Position numbers and translations under genes: made by a program
Assembly: GCF_008831285.2 (NCBI RefSeq)
Contig: NC_045144.1
Location: forward strand, 2,664,001 to 2,728,000
DNA length: 64,000 nt
Source: Nymphaea colorata
Taxonomy: Eukaryota; Streptophyta; Magnoliopsida; Nymphaeales; Nymphaeaceae
Reading direction: 5' to 3'
Part shown: in pieces, positions 12,926 through 25,652 of the stretch
Layout of the letters: every line of letters begins with the position of its first letter
How positions within the stretch are numbered: the first letter of the stretch is position 1
The notes under the pieces: generated by a model
Seen by the model: the letters and a program-made list of their open reading frames with translations, nothing else
Told to the model about the DNA's origin: nothing
Databases searched by the model: none

Positions 12926-13559
12926 CCAAACTAAAACATGATGAAAGTGTTTGGATGTACTTCTTTTGTACTTATACCAAAACAATTGAGGGATAAACTC
13001 TCACTCTACCTAGAACTGTGAAATGTTGTTATTTGGACATCTCAGAAGACAAGAAAGGATACAAGTGTCATGATGCAATTGGAAAAGGGATATGGGTGTC
13101 TAAACATGTAATTTTTTCATGAGCATGAACCATACTTTGTTCAAGCAAAAGAAAAGGGAAAGTGGTATGGATTTGTCTTTCTTAATGACAGATCCCTTGG
13201 GGAAAATTAGTGAATAAAAAAGAATGCTTGAAAGTAGAGAAGAAAATAACCTTTGCAACATTGAGAAAGAAAAAAATACTAGTCAAATGTGTCAACGGAG
13301 GAAAAAGAGTTATTCATGTACCATTTCTGGAGTAGTTTGGACCACTGGAAGATGAATTCGAAGTAACCAATTATGATACGATTCATTCTGCATATTTATA
13401 ACATACAATTTAGGAAGAAAATTCCTCTCTATCTTTGCCCATTATAGACTTCCTTACACACGCAAGTGTGTTGTAGTCCCAGAGTCCTGGTTCCTCCTTC
13501 TTGTTTATAACTTATGACTTTTTTTCCTCTAAACATCGTGTTTGTCTTACCTTCATTCA

Positions 13560-15032
13560 TTTTTATGATGAGGCCAAGACCTATGAAGAAGCCACATCTA
13601 AGCATGAATGGCAACTGGCTTTGAATGAAGAACTAAATGCTTTAGAGAGGATGAAGGCATGAGACTTGGTGAAACTCCCTTTAGGCAATAATAATTTGTG
13701 TTGTAAGTGGGTTGTCAAGATCAAGACAAAAGTGAATGGATCAATAAAATGCTATAAGGCCATATTAGTTGCTCATATATTACTCAGAAACCTTTGCATT
13801 AGCTGCTCATATGACCATTATTAGGACTCTCTTTGCGGTTGCCTTTGCAAAACATTGGAATCTCTGGCAACTTGATTTGAAAAATAACTTCTTGAATTGT
13901 GATTTAGAAGAAGTCTATATGCAGCTTCCACAAGGTGTTTCTAATCCAGAAGGTAGGGTATGCAAATTAGAAAGAGGACTATATGGGCTGAAACAAACAC
14001 CAAAAGCATGGTTTAAGAAGTTTAGCACAACAATTAAAGAAATTAGATTTAATCAAAGCTTTTATAATCCAAAATTGTTTGTCTGCATTATAGAAAAGGG
14101 AAAATGTTTACTGCTTTTGTATGTTGATGATGTGATCATTATTGGAGATAATCTTGACATTATTGAAAAAACAAAAAGAAAATTACAGAAATGTTTGAAG
14201 TGAAGGAGCTTGGGTTTTTCAAGTGTTTTGTTGGGTCTAGAAGTGGCATAATCAAATGAGGTATTCCTCTCTCAACACAAGTATGCACCTGAACTTGTGA
14301 CTAAAGTTAGATTATGTGATGACAATAAGAAGGTAGAGACTCTTAGGCAAATGTTAAATTGAGGCATATTGAAGGAAAAGAATTAGAATATCCTATGGTT
14401 AACAAACAACTTGTTGGAAGCTTGATTTATCTTACTATCTCCAGACCAGATATAACTCATGTAGTTTATATGGTAAGTCAATTTATGAATGTGTCTATAT
14501 CAACATACCTTGCAGCTATGTTAAGAATGATCAGATATGTGCAGAATACAATGGATTATGGCATGTTTTTCTCTTCATTCAATTTTGAGGTACTTGTTGC
14601 CTACCGTGATGTCGACTTTGGAGGATCCATTCGAGATAAATTCTCTACAATTGGATTTTGCATCTTCTTTGTATGGTTCCCTGGAAAAGCAAGAAGCAAC
14701 AACATTGTCTATAACTGATGTTTAATACAGGGCTTGGCTCAAGGTATAGCTGAAATAATTTGGATGAGTTAACTACTAAAGGAAGTTGAAATTGCAGTTC
14801 ACAGCTGAACCACATTGATTGTGATAATATGAGTGCAGTTCACGTTGCTAAAAATCTAGAATTCCTTAAAAAAACAAAACATATTGAGATTGATTGTCAT
14901 TTTACAAGGAGGCATATGAAGAAGGATATAATATTTCTTGAACATGTTAAAACTCAAGACCAAGTTGTTGATATATTTACAAAAAGCTTACCACTTCCAA
15001 ATTCAAAATTCTTATTGAAAAATTTAGAATGA
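13560..15032 (+). pseudogene. Copia-1 reverse transcriptase and RNase H remnant
   Basis: The RT (RVT_2 type) begins near 13560 with an EAxxHxxWQLALNEEL-like segment, shifts frame, and continues at 13769-14203 with QLDLKNNFLN, VCKLERGLYGLKQ and the catalytic YVDD at 14120-14131, which is intact. RNase H follows at 14359-14718 (LVGSLIYLTISRPDI) and 14829-15032 (KTKHIEIDCHF, ending in the VVDIFTKSLP motif). Frameshifts separate these parts. The relative integrity of RT compared with gag is notable, but the element is dead. Confidence 0.9.
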
Positions 15033-15065
15033 TATCTCTTAATCATGCCAAGTTTGAGTGGAGAG

Positions 15066-15369
15066 TGCTAAAGCACATAGTTCTTTCACCTCTTAAGTTG
15101 GTCAAAGCCAATATATGTCCAACTTATCATAATCTTTCTTAAGATTTAATTGTTATAACCTGCATAAGCGAAGGACAAGATAGTCTTTTGTTGTACTTTA
15201 AGTAAGCTTTAAATTAAGGAATCATGCTCCTTAGTGTGTGAACCATTATTATGGATCAGCTACTGCTGTGTTTTGCTAAAGCTGCTTCTTGACAATGAAA
15301 AACTGCAAATCAGGTTAGTATTCTCTTGCTATCAGACTTTGGGTTAGTCGTATGGATACCATTTGAATA
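15066..15369 (+). repeat. Copia-1 3' LTR
   Basis: 304 bp, starting TGCTAAAGCAC and ending TTTGAATA, followed by target repeat gaata. It is partner to 9872-10189. Confidence 0.9.
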
Positions 15370-15374
15370 GAATA

Positions 15375-16720
15375 GAGTCCTTTCACTAGCTTAACATAGA
15401 GAAACATAATGGCAGGTCACACTACTCATAGAGGCGTATGGTCATAAAAAGCTTTTCCTCCCAAATAGTAGTGACAACTCCATAGAAAGGAATGCTACGC
15501 ACACAAAACAACTTCATGTACTATCATGCCAGTATCAACTAGGTTATGAGTACCAAACAAATTCAAGGCTTGATTTGTGAAAAGAAACCATGAAAACAAC
15601 TTCTGAAAATGAAGAAAATTTGACTAGGACACTGACATCCCATTCCTAGTACCATTATTGCATTAATGCACAAAGTAGGTCCTCTAGTCAATATAAAGGA
15701 AATCTCCTGTGGACATAACTAGCAAATTTGATCTTCAACATTAAGTGCATCATGCTTTTATTCGATTGATAGATTAGTATATGTCATATATTTTCACTTT
15801 GAAATCTCAACTAAATAACAAATTCATGCGATAATTTCTATAATCTACTTCATATACTTACTAAAGAAAACCATAATCTCAAATACAAAGAAAGTCAAAT
15901 GGTTATACTGTGTGCTATTAATAACCAGACTTTGTATAATGATCTTAGTAGTAGCTAGCACATGCAGATTGAATCAAAATTTGGCTAACTTTGGATTGAT
16001 TTGAGCAATGGACAAAGAGCACCACTCATGCCTCTTCCTGGACTAGAAAATCTTAGGTTCTGCTTAGGAGGAAGTAATAACTCTTGGACAAAAGTGTTGC
16101 CCTTGTGATTTTAATTCTCTGTTCATCATGAAAAACACCCACTCTTGTGCTTTTAGCCACAATATCCAACTGCACGACCATGTCTGCTTCAAGACATAGC
16201 CCTTCCTCCTTGCATTTTGAATAATCACTCCTTTAATATGTTGTGCATATCCAATAACTGTGTACCTCCATATTCTGAAGGTATATACAATACCACCAAT
16301 GTCCCATGTTCAGTCAGGTATGATGGAAAATCCCTCTTTTAGGTGAAGAAATTCAAGCTACAAAAGAAGAACCTAGAAAAATAAAAATTACAAATGATAA
16401 CAAGAACTCACAGATTAAAAAAAATATATTATGAAAGTAAAATCAAAGGATCCTACACTTCGTTTCATTCTTGCCAAAGACAAAAAAGGTCCCAACTAGG
16501 ATAGGATTATAGAATGACATCTTATACAAACATGTCCATCCAAGTAGATTTAATGGTGAAAAAACCTCTAGTCATCTAACATACTTGACAACCTGCATAG
16601 GAGAGTAAGAAATAAATCATATAAAAAACAATAGAGATGTAGGAGTTCAAAGGTTAATCAAGAATTAAAAGGTGGATACATACATTTCTAAGAAGGAAAA
16701 AACTAAAGATATGGACTTAC
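15375..16720. other. AT-rich, no feature recognised
   Basis: I see no coding exon, element terminus or RNA gene. The sequence may be intron or downstream DNA of the relic gene at 16721-19210. Confidence 0.4.
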
Positions 16721-17198
16721 TTGAGACTCATCAATAGTTAGAACCATAGGTAATATCATTGATTGTATAACCATGTTTATAAACTCTACACAAAGATGTG
16801 GTAGCACATCCTTGTGACAATAATGTGGTGATTTAGTTGCATCTTGAGAACTCACATGATTAAGCTTCAAAATATTAATAAAGCAAGATGCAGAAACCTA
16901 CAAGCATCAATGTTTTAGCATGCATGGCTTCAGTCCTGTAAAGACCAAAAAAGCAGCTCAGCTTGCTGCCCTTAAATTAAAAAAGTACATAAAATTTTAA
17001 AATTGAATGCACAAGGAACATCTTGCCAGCAACGATCTTTCAATTTCTTTACAGCCACAAGTAATAAAAAGGATGTTGCACAAAACATTCATAACAGTAG
17101 AATGGAATAAAAACTCTCTAAATTCAAGAAGGTCCAACTGAAATTATAACACCTCTCACATTCATATTTCTTCCTGTCATTGTGTCTCATTTTGGGAT

Positions 17199-17238
<40 letters not shown>

Positions 17239-19210
17239 CTACATGCCAAAATGTTTCACTTGAAAAATTTCACTCTCAGTAAACCACAAACAAGTTTTAA
17301 ACTTAGGCACAAACATGGAACTTTTATTTGCAATGACTATCATTGTAAGCAATTTCCATTGCCAATACTACTTATTGTTGTAGATCTAAGGTTAACCAAA
17401 TGCTTTCAAAAGAAACAAAAAAAAAAAAAAAAAAGAAATCATGTTGAAGAGCACTAAAAAAATGGAGCAGTCAGTTCTTCTAAAATGTGAAAACTATCAA
17501 TCCAATGAACCTAGAATCTGGAAATTGATACATTCTCTGAATTCTTACAACTAAAGCTGAAATAGAAGCACTTAAGTCTAATGATAAAAGATTAAAGACC
17601 AGAAGCAACAAAAGTGAACTTATTACTTAAGTTGGTGACATATGGAGTATGGGCCTGCTCTTCTCATAGGAAATGATGATAGTTATATCAAGGATTGTTA
17701 ACCATTCAACCATTAACCTAGTAGATTCCTAGGTGACAAAAATCATACCTCCTTGCAAAAGAAAGTATGGCTTCTATGTCAAATTTCTTTGAAGGGTCAG
17801 CCTGGATCACACGAAACTCTTCTTGGTTTCTTCAGCAACCTGTAAATGGATTGAAAAAAGAAAAAAATATATAGACCTTAATTAGTAGTGCCAGAGGAAA
17901 TTCATGGTTATGTGTAAGAAAGACATAGAACCTACCACTCTGACTTCAAGCATTAGAAAACAAAACATTTCAAGCATTAGAAAAAAAAATCGACATTTTT
18001 ATGGCCACTAGAAAAACAATCGACATTTTTATGGCCACTAGGAAACCATTAACTATAACCTACCAGTAACAAAAGAAAACAACATGTACAACGTGAACGT
18101 ACCTCAAAAGCTAAGGTAGAAACATCACCATGGCAACATTTCCAATTGTTGTTCACGTTGGGGCATTGAACTTCTTCAAGCAATTGATGCATGCATTCTG
18201 TTGTGTATTTTCCATCACTAGAAGCACATATTTCTTCTTTCAAAAACACAAATTCTTTAATTGCTCTATCAATAAGTGATAACACTCAAAATTAGCTCGT
18301 CATGCTACTAACTAATGGACATGGCAGTGAGCATAAATGAAGACCATGAGATATTATTGTACTAAATAACAATGATCGATGGTCTAATACTCATTTTCAA
18401 CTGAGATCATATTAAGTTATTTCACAAACAATAATTGGTAACCGAAATTACAAAACGAACACAGTACACAATAGGAAATTATGGAAAAAAAATTTCCCTT
18501 AGGCTTTATTTTGATTGGCACTTGAGAATCGTATAAACTTAATACATCCCTTGATTTTCAGTAAGCAAGGAAAAATAAATAAATAAATAAATACACACAC
18601 ACACACACACATTAAGTAAATGTATGTTTATTGGATATACATACATATACACGGTAAAAATATATCTATGCATTTCATACCAATAAAAAATTTTGGCAGC
18701 AACTTACTGGCTATATGATTCTCACGTTACTTTAGAGCTCCTAGCTCACATTTTGTCGATCAAACAAAAAAAAAAGTTAATCATTGTTTTGCAGCTAATA
18801 CCCATGAGAGTTGCTATTCGTCAGAGCTAGAAGCAGGCTGCTGCTTGAACATGTGCACGAATGCTCCACCACCTCAACTAGCTTTACTCTTTCTATGTTG
18901 AAAATAAATTGGCATACCATGGCCATCAAGTATATTTGGTTGCCATTTGTGGAAAGCAAAACATTACTTTTGTTTGTGCCATTCAAATCCTTCTTTAAGC
19001 ACCACTTTCGGTCGCCAATCTAGAAACAAGAATACCTCACTTGAAGGCAGAAAGTTAGGATTCATATCACTAAACATCTTCACATTGACGAACCAGCACA
19101 AAGGAAGGATGTCTATCAATCTAGAAGAATCCTTGGTTTTTTTTTGTCGATTGATGATTATGATAAAGGGAAACACTCTAGTTGAAGCTTCCTTCAAAAT
19201 TGCATAGAAA
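16721..19210 (-). pseudogene. Relic exons of an unidentified multi-exon gene
   Basis: On the minus strand several stretches look like real exons: open, non-repetitive and bounded by AG and GT. They are about 19210-19036 (ASTRVFPFIIII ... NPNFLPSSE, donor GAG/GTATTC), 18265-18103 (AIKEFVFLKEEICASSDG ... STLAFE, donor GAG/GTACGT), 17839-17749 (VAEETK, then EEFRVIQADPSKKFDIEAI) and about 16870-16721 (KSPHYCHKDVLPHLCVEFIN ..., donor GTAAGT). The 17.8-kb exon has a one-base deletion after VAEETK that shifts the frame, so the gene is broken. I do not recognise the family. The acidic/amphipathic composition suggests a helical cytoplasmic or nuclear protein, which is only a guess. Confidence 0.4.
17199..17236. 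repeat. (CT)n microsatellite
   Basis: A pure CT dinucleotide run lies between atgctctct and tgtctac. Confidence 0.95.
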
Positions 19211-19840
19211 ATCTAAAAACGAAACAAAGAAATAAGTCGGTATCACTTAATGTCAAATTTCATGTACCTATATGACATTCAGAATCTATAAACAAAACCA
19301 CAACTTCTCATTGTGATCTCAGGTTTCAATTAACAGAAAACAAGAAGAGATATTATAATCAATAAAAAAAAGCACAAGAATTTGCTTGATCATTGTTCCT
19401 TGTTGTTGATTATAGCAAGAAAATTGCTTGTAATTGTGCAAAGCAAATGCCCATGCATGCTGAAAAGAGTTACAACACCATTGGTGAAGAGAATAATCAT
19501 AATATCGGGAAATGCATAGTGAAAAAGTTCAGCAGCACCAGTGTACCATACCAAACCAGTGCTGCCGGATATGTTTGTGGCTGGCAAATGACATGGCCAA
19601 ACATAGCGAGGGCTCCAACATTAAGGACGATGAAAAGCTGAGAGGCATTAGCTTCTGTCAGCACCTCGATGCATTGGGATTACCAAACATAGATGCCATA
19701 TATGTTGGCCATGGTTGACGAGAGAGAGTTCTGTATGCTGCTTTGTGTATGTAAAAAGTGTACGCCGAATGTGGACCCTACTACTAATATGTACATTTAC
19801 TTTCATCCCCAAACATTGCATATGCATGTGAGTAAGACAA
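19211..19840 (-). other. Unassigned; hydrophobic minus-strand frame
   Basis: An open frame at 19587-19390 on the minus strand is hydrophobic (LVWYTGAAELFHYAFPD, then IMIILFTNGVVTLFSMHG). It could be one or two membrane segments of a relic exon or chance. No family recognised. Confidence 0.2.
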
Positions 19841-19844
19841 CAAA

Positions 19845-20245
19845 TAGGTATGAAATAACAAATAAGTATAGGATAATGTTTATGAGATAACAAAATATTT
19901 ATGAGATAATAAATGAACAAATAAGTATGAGATAATGTCCATGAGATAACAAAAGATTTATGAGATAATGAGATAAAACAAATGGATGTATGAAATAATG
20001 ACAAACATATGTATGAGATAACAAAAAATTTATGAGATAATGAGAAAACAGGCAGACGTATGAGATAACACTAAACATAAGTATCAGATAATGTTTATGA
20101 GATAATAAAATATTTATAAGATAATGATATAATGGATGAATGTATGAGATAATGCTAAACATTTGTATGAGATAATGTTTATGAGATAATAAAGTATTTA
20201 TGAGATAATGTTTAGGAGACAATCAAGTATTTATGAGATAATGAG
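19845..20245. repeat. Degenerate minisatellite of TATGAGATAA
   Basis: About 400 bp are built almost entirely from the decamer tatgagataa and variants (ttatgagataatg, gtatgagataaca), arranged as alternating short and longer units. Reading frames across it are artefacts of the repeat. Confidence 0.9.
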
Positions 20246-21415
20246 TTAAGACTATAAACGGGACAAAAAAAATGAAAATGTTTTTTTTACTGTTTAAAGG
20301 GGTATATTAGTTATAACAATATGTATATACAGACTCACAAATTTTGCCTTTATCGAATCCTCAAATCTTCTTTTTACGGTTTTCGTTTTTATCCCTACAA
20401 TTTTTTTTTTTTTGCTATTAGTCATGGGTTCCTTTTTGTCATACTTAAAATGAGGCACGAACTTACATACACGGAGACAACATATATAACTAGCTTTGAC
20501 GGCTGACCAATGCTCACAATGAGAGAGAGAGAGAGGGAGAGAAAGCAATAACTATGGCGAGAAAAACCCAACATTGCTTCTGATTTCCTCTGTATCATTC
20601 TCCTCTTCCGATTCATCCTCCCGCCCTTTCTAATGCTGATCTGAGTCCTTGTCATGCACTGTGGTATCAGCCCAGGGAGGCCGGCCACCAACTCTTAGGG
20701 CTTGCTCAATACTTTGCACCTTTATCGCTCAACTTTCATGTCTTCGTCTCAAAGAAATGAAATGGCACACACTCTCTCTTTCATAACAAGTAAATGTATC
20801 TCTCAAAAGAAATAAAATGGCCCATGCTCTCTTTGTCACTCAGACAAATAATTTTGGCATGCCAAGAAAGAAAATGAGTGCAAGGCAGGTTGTCGGCAAC
20901 GGGATCCACCCTAAGCAGCATCCATAGCAGATGTATTGAATTTTGGCTAAGAGTCTTGGAAAGGAGAGATATCAATTCATATCTAGCAAGTTAGGACAGA
21001 ATGACATGTGCACCAACTTAAGAGGGAGTCCATTACATGATTCTTGTAGAAGGGTGATTATCTTAACATTCAAGCTTGATGTTATCACTAGAGAAATGTC
21101 GTTATCCAACTGAAAGGAGCAGCTGAGATCTTCTTATCCATTGTAGATCTACCCTTTCAAAAATATTTCATTGTAGATCTTGTGTGATATGCTTTCCTTT
21201 TTTTCTCTCATGTACTTTCCTTATTAAAGTCGTGGTGTACTTTCAAAAGTGTGATTGAATGAAAACAAGTGCCCCTTCTGTCGTGGACATAGGCAATAAA
21301 TGTCGAACCATGTAATTGCATGTGCTCTCATTATTGATTGTGTTGCTTTGCCTTCTTAACATCTCTCATCAATTTTATAATAGGGTCTCCCAAACACATA
21401 CATAGAGAGAGAGAG
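20246..21415. other. No gene recognised
   Basis: Contains a GA-rich microsatellite (about 20520-20545) and a short (GA)n at 21405-21418. The gtggtatcagccc string at about 20661 resembles a tRNA-Met primer site only partly and has no LTR beside it. Confidence 0.35.
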
Positions 21416-21419
21416 AGAT

Positions 21420-23095
21420 TACAAAAAATTGGGTTTTTACTGATGCGTGGAAAAAGTTGTGTTAGTACACATTCGTCTTTAATGATGTTTCTATCTGAAC
21501 ATTAGTGAAGATAAACTTCTACTGATGTGTAGTAGAGCTCTGCCATTGAAACTTCTTTTCCTTTTAGTGTTCACATAAAGAAGCCTATAGTATGAAATTT
21601 CTTATTGGTATAGATCTATTGTGATGAAACTTTTAATGATGCATTAGAAACGTCAAAGAAGGTTCATCATTACTGATGAAACGTGCCAGACATGAGCAAA
21701 GGTGCGCGTATATACTACGGGCATGGGTCCACGTCATTGAAAGTTTATCACTCGTTTTTGTTTATGTGAATAAGCGTATAGCAGTGAAAGCATTCATAGG
21801 TATAGGGTTTACATTAGTGAAGACTTCACTTTTAATGAAGCGTTAGGGACATTAGTGAGGTCCATCATTACTGACGAAATTTACCCAGACATCAGTAAAG
21901 GTATGAGTATATACTGACGGGCTTGGATCTGAGTCATCGAAAGCTCTTTTTTTTTTTGTTCAAATGAAGAAACCTACAGCGGTGCGATGTTCACTGGTAT
22001 AGGATCTACATTAGTGAAAACTTAACATTTATTAACGTTAGGAACGTCTGTAGTGAAGGTCCACCGTTACCAATGAAACATGCCCAATATTAATGAAGCA
22101 TGAGTATATGCTGATGAGCATAGATCCACATCATTGAAAGTTAATTGTTTTTTTTTTTTTTGGTTCATGTGAAAGAAGCCTATAGAGGTGAGAATATTCA
22201 TTGGTATAAGTCCACATAGTGAAAACTTTCACTCACGTGAAAATGTCAGTAAACATTCTATCATTACTGACATCTCTCATTAAACGTCAGTAAACATATA
22301 TATATATATTTTAAAATCTCATCTGGTTTTCAGTGATGTTCTTGTGGAAAACCTCAATAAAAAGTGACGTTGCCCATAAACGTTCGTAAAAGTTGCCATA
22401 ATTTAATCTCCCGCACTTTTTTTAATTCAAAAATCTAGTTAGCAAAGGTCATTTTTTTTAATCCTCCCGTCCTTCCTTTCTTGCCAATATTTAACCTTTT
22501 AGTGACATGGAAACATTGGGTGAGTAAATCTCTGACCGCTTTATAAAAATAGACGGACTCATGTTCTTTCCATACTGTCTCTTTCTCATTTGCTCTTTCC
22601 TATCCGGTCAAAGTTATATATAGCATACCTATTTTCTTTATGATTAACTTCTTTTTAGACGTCATTGTTAGAAAAAGGATGCCAATTACCACTTCAACTG
22701 TGGATCCTAAAATTTATAGTGAGTTCATTTCTTTTTTTCTTTTTTGTTCTCCTTTTTCTTATTTCTTATTTCTCTTTTTTTTTTCTTATTCGATCATACT
22801 TAGTCAAAGGTCCAACATTCCCTTTATTGAAAAGAATAGTTATGCGAGTTTCTTTTATTTTAATTATTGAATAGGCCTATGGCGGTAAAGAGTTCACCGG
22901 TATAGGTTTGTTCTTTTCCGTAAATAAAACTGTTTTTTTTTTATTGATGAAAAGCATCATTCCAGTGAATGTGCTACGACTTTAGTGATGTTTAGCTTTT
23001 CTACTGACATAATGTGAAAATGTCAGTAAAAGGAACAATGACATTATTTTAACTGACGTTCATAATAAAATGTCAGTAAAACTTTTAATGATGGA
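21420..23095. mobile_element. CACTA-like non-autonomous element or repeat island
   Basis: The left edge reads ttacaaaaaattgggttttt followed by actgatg. The right edge reads aatgtcagtaaaactttt. The interior is dense with short motifs in both orientations (cattagtgaag, atcattactgatgaaa, gtcagtaaa), as in the sub-terminal regions of CACTA-type transposons. The terminal CACTA itself is not preserved (gatta at the left). No transposase is present. It includes the 200-bp tandem array listed separately. Confidence 0.5.
21569..22260. repeat. Tandem array, about 3.5 copies of a 191-205-bp unit
   Basis: Units start at 21569 (gttcacataaagaagcct), 21760 (gtttatgtgaataagcg), 21958 (gttcaaatgaagaaacct) and 22163 (gttcatgtgaaagaagcct). 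Each unit then runs through ggtatag, acattagtgaa, the catcattactgatgaa motif, gagtatata and catcattgaaag, and ends in a poly(T) tract. Spacings are 191, 198 and 205 bp. A degraded further start (aggcctatggcggtaaag) appears near 22872. Confidence 0.85.
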
Positions 23096-23357
23096 CAGAG
23101 AGAGAGAGCGTAATAATATTACTACTACCATGGTGAGCTAAGGGCGTTCAAGGAATTAAAGAGGGCAATACTAATAAGGAATTAAAGAGGCTAATACTAA
23201 CATGGAGTAGTAATGACATATCCATTTTGTAACACATTTAGGAGTCAGGGAGAAACTTGAGTCGAACAGAGTCTTAAACGGAAGGATAAACGTACGTGTC
23301 TTCACGTCCAACGAGGATCTGGAAATGTTCATAAGAATAAGAAGGGAGCAATAAAAA

Positions 23358-23360
<3 letters not shown>

Positions 23361-23442
<82 letters not shown>
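23361..23442. repeat. (TA)n microsatellite, about 80 bp
   Basis: An almost perfect TA run lies just left of the point where similarity to arm B resumes (about 23499). Its frames (Ile-Tyr repeats) are artefacts. Confidence 0.97.
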
Positions 23443-23447
<5 letters not shown>

Positions 23448-23899
23448 AAGAAGTGTTTGGGTGTAACTGGCGTACACGTCTGGTCTGGCAGAAAAGAGTT
23501 ACAAAACATATATTAATCTTCAAACCCAAACCCCACACGCCTTTGATGAATCCAATAGTGTAGAGCCGGCGCATCTGGTTGCAGGAGATTAATGGAACGC
23601 GGAGGCCATTAATTTACATCCCTTGCACGTCTTCGGCCCCAACAGCACCTTCATTTATGCCACGTCTTATTTTTCAACTCCCCTTTCGACTAATTAGATC
23701 CACCGATCGACCAGTACGTGCTTGAAGCATGCATGAAGCTCACAGCTGCGAGCCTGGGACGATAACTCTTTTTAATGGAACGATTGACGTTGCTGGTGTA
23801 AGATGAAACTGGTGATTGTCTTTACGTAGGCCTTCTCTTCCATTCGGAGCTCTTGTGTTGAAGTCAAACATTCTGAAGTGTTAAAGAATATTTTTCACT

Positions 23900-24464
23900 A
23901 GGAGAGCATTTGACGGCTTTTATTTGACTTTAAAATGAAAGTTCTAGAAAGAAAATTTCACTTCAATTGGAATTAAAATGAAAATTTCAGTCCTATTTTT
24001 CTTTTGTGTTTGATAGTTTGAAATTTTGATTCTAGAATCGAAGAGGATGTATTTGATAAAAAAATGAATTAAAATTCTATAATTGATTAATTAAAACCAT
24101 GATTATACATATATGGAGTCATAATATCCACCTTTGTATGTATCATCCCCTTAAAAAACAATTTAGAACTTTTTATGTGGCTAATTGAATCTTATACCTG
24201 CCAAATTTGAAAAGGGATTGAACTGTGCCATATTGGCCCCATTTATATAGCGAGTGAATGGTTATTCTAGCTATTCAGAGTAACCTAGCAATCTAAACTA
24301 CAGGTGGATGGTTAAAAAAAAACTATGAAGAAAAACTGATATTGAATGACAAAAATGACCATCACTTTTTTCTTTCTTATTTTTCTCTTAACTATTCATC
24401 ATCATGAATGGAATGGTCTTGGTTAGATGGCTAGGTTATTGTAAAATGCCAAATTCACTAATCA

Positions 24465-24533
<69 letters not shown>

Positions 24534-25549
24534 ATTATACTTGTAAGTTAAAAATGTCAGTTGAAGTAATTTTTTTTCACCTAAAATAAATTACAAATTA
24601 ATTAGAAAAATAATATAAAAAATATATGCACTTTGAAAGAGTGAGTTGGATGCACCAGAGTGGTGCATGGAACATATATGCACCTCCAGAAAGGATGCTG
24701 AGAATAGGGGTGGTTTAAAAACTTTTGAAAAAGATTTTTTCTTTTACTTGTAATTTTTTCACTAGCTATTATATTCTTATAATTTTTTTTTTTGATATTT
24801 TGATCATTACACAACATGGTACCCAGACCATGCATATAACCAGCTTGTAAACTTTTCAAGTCAAGCAATTGATCTTGAAGCCCTATCAAAAAGTAATATT
24901 CCCCTTAAGATATAGATTTATAGGACCCTGCACGTTCCCAAAGTCCTCTTCTTACATTACGACCAGCCATGACTGGCTAGCTAGGACGTGCGAGCATGAG
25001 GTAAAAGCTGTGTAACTATAATTGTTTGGTGGACGACCAAAAATCAGGATGGAAGGCAGACAGTTTTATTAGTGGATTGATTCAAAAGGACAACCAAATA
25101 ATAAAATGATTGAGAGTGGTACCCAAATAATTGAGAGACACCAACAAGTCTAAAACTGTATAACTATTGTAAGGGGTATTTCATGAAGCGGGAATTGTGA
25201 AATTCTATAATTAAAATTCTCATTTTTGATAAAATGTGAATTGGGTTATCCAGCAAAAAATTTTGATTCTGAAATTATAGATTTAAAATTCCGAAATTGT
25301 GTTTCTATACCCCAAGTGATGAAATTATGATTTTAAAATTTAGAAACTTTTCATCTATTTTTACACCATATGACATGATGAGTTCAATTCTAAAATTTTA
25401 ATTTCTTTTTTTATCAAACACTTCCTTTTCAAATCTAAAATAAAAATTCCAAAATATTAAACTAGAACAGGAATTTTCATTCCAATTCCAATTTAAAGTA
25501 GAACTTTGTTTTTAAAATTTTGATTCTAGGCGATCACATGCCTCCTAAG
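23900..25549. mobile_element. Inverted-repeat (fold-back/MITE-like) element upstream of PME-A
   Basis: The left end (aggagagcatttgacggc, then about 180 bp) is an imperfect inverted repeat of the right end, about 25370-25549, which ends gcgatcacatgcctcct. Both arms contain the order ttctag, caattggaatt, gaaaattt, tttgattctag or its counterpart, gtgtttgataaaaaaa and ttaaaattcta. The middle carries a (CT)n(TA)n microsatellite at 24469-24531. No coding capacity and no clear target-site duplication were found. The right end stops about 104 bp before the PME TATA box, so the distal promoter of the gene is element-derived. Confidence 0.65.
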
Positions 25550-25652
25550 GTAATTTTACAGAAGAATTGTTTTGTCTTAGACTCAAGGTGCAGATCTAGT
25601 TGATTTTCTTTCTCTTTCCCGCCCCCACCAGTACACCTGAAAAAAAATCTCC

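Larger units (their letters stand above)
9872..15369 (+). mobile_element. Complete but decayed Copia LTR retrotransposon (Copia-1)
   Basis: The element is 5.5 kb and flanked by the 5-bp direct repeat gaata (9867-9871 and 15370-15374). The 5' LTR is 9872-10189 and the 3' LTR 15066-15369 (the latter ends TA instead of CA). A primer-binding site TGGTATCAGAGCC (initiator tRNA-Met type) lies at 10190-10202, directly after the 5' LTR. A purine-rich tract (gtttgagtggagag) precedes the 3' LTR. The order gag, integrase, reverse transcriptase, RNase H identifies Copia. The LTRs differ at many positions and by indels, so the insertion is old. It lies in the 16-kb block missing from arm B. Confidence 0.93.

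Noticed and set aside
19845-20245. CRISPR-like array
   Set aside because: Short decamer repeats without unique spacers of constant length, in a plant nuclear context; a minisatellite.
20660-20674. Primer-binding site (gtggtatcagccc)
   Set aside because: Only partly matches, with no LTR end or gag next to it.
23171-23574. Ile-Tyr repeat proteins
   Set aside because: Translation of the (TA)n microsatellite.
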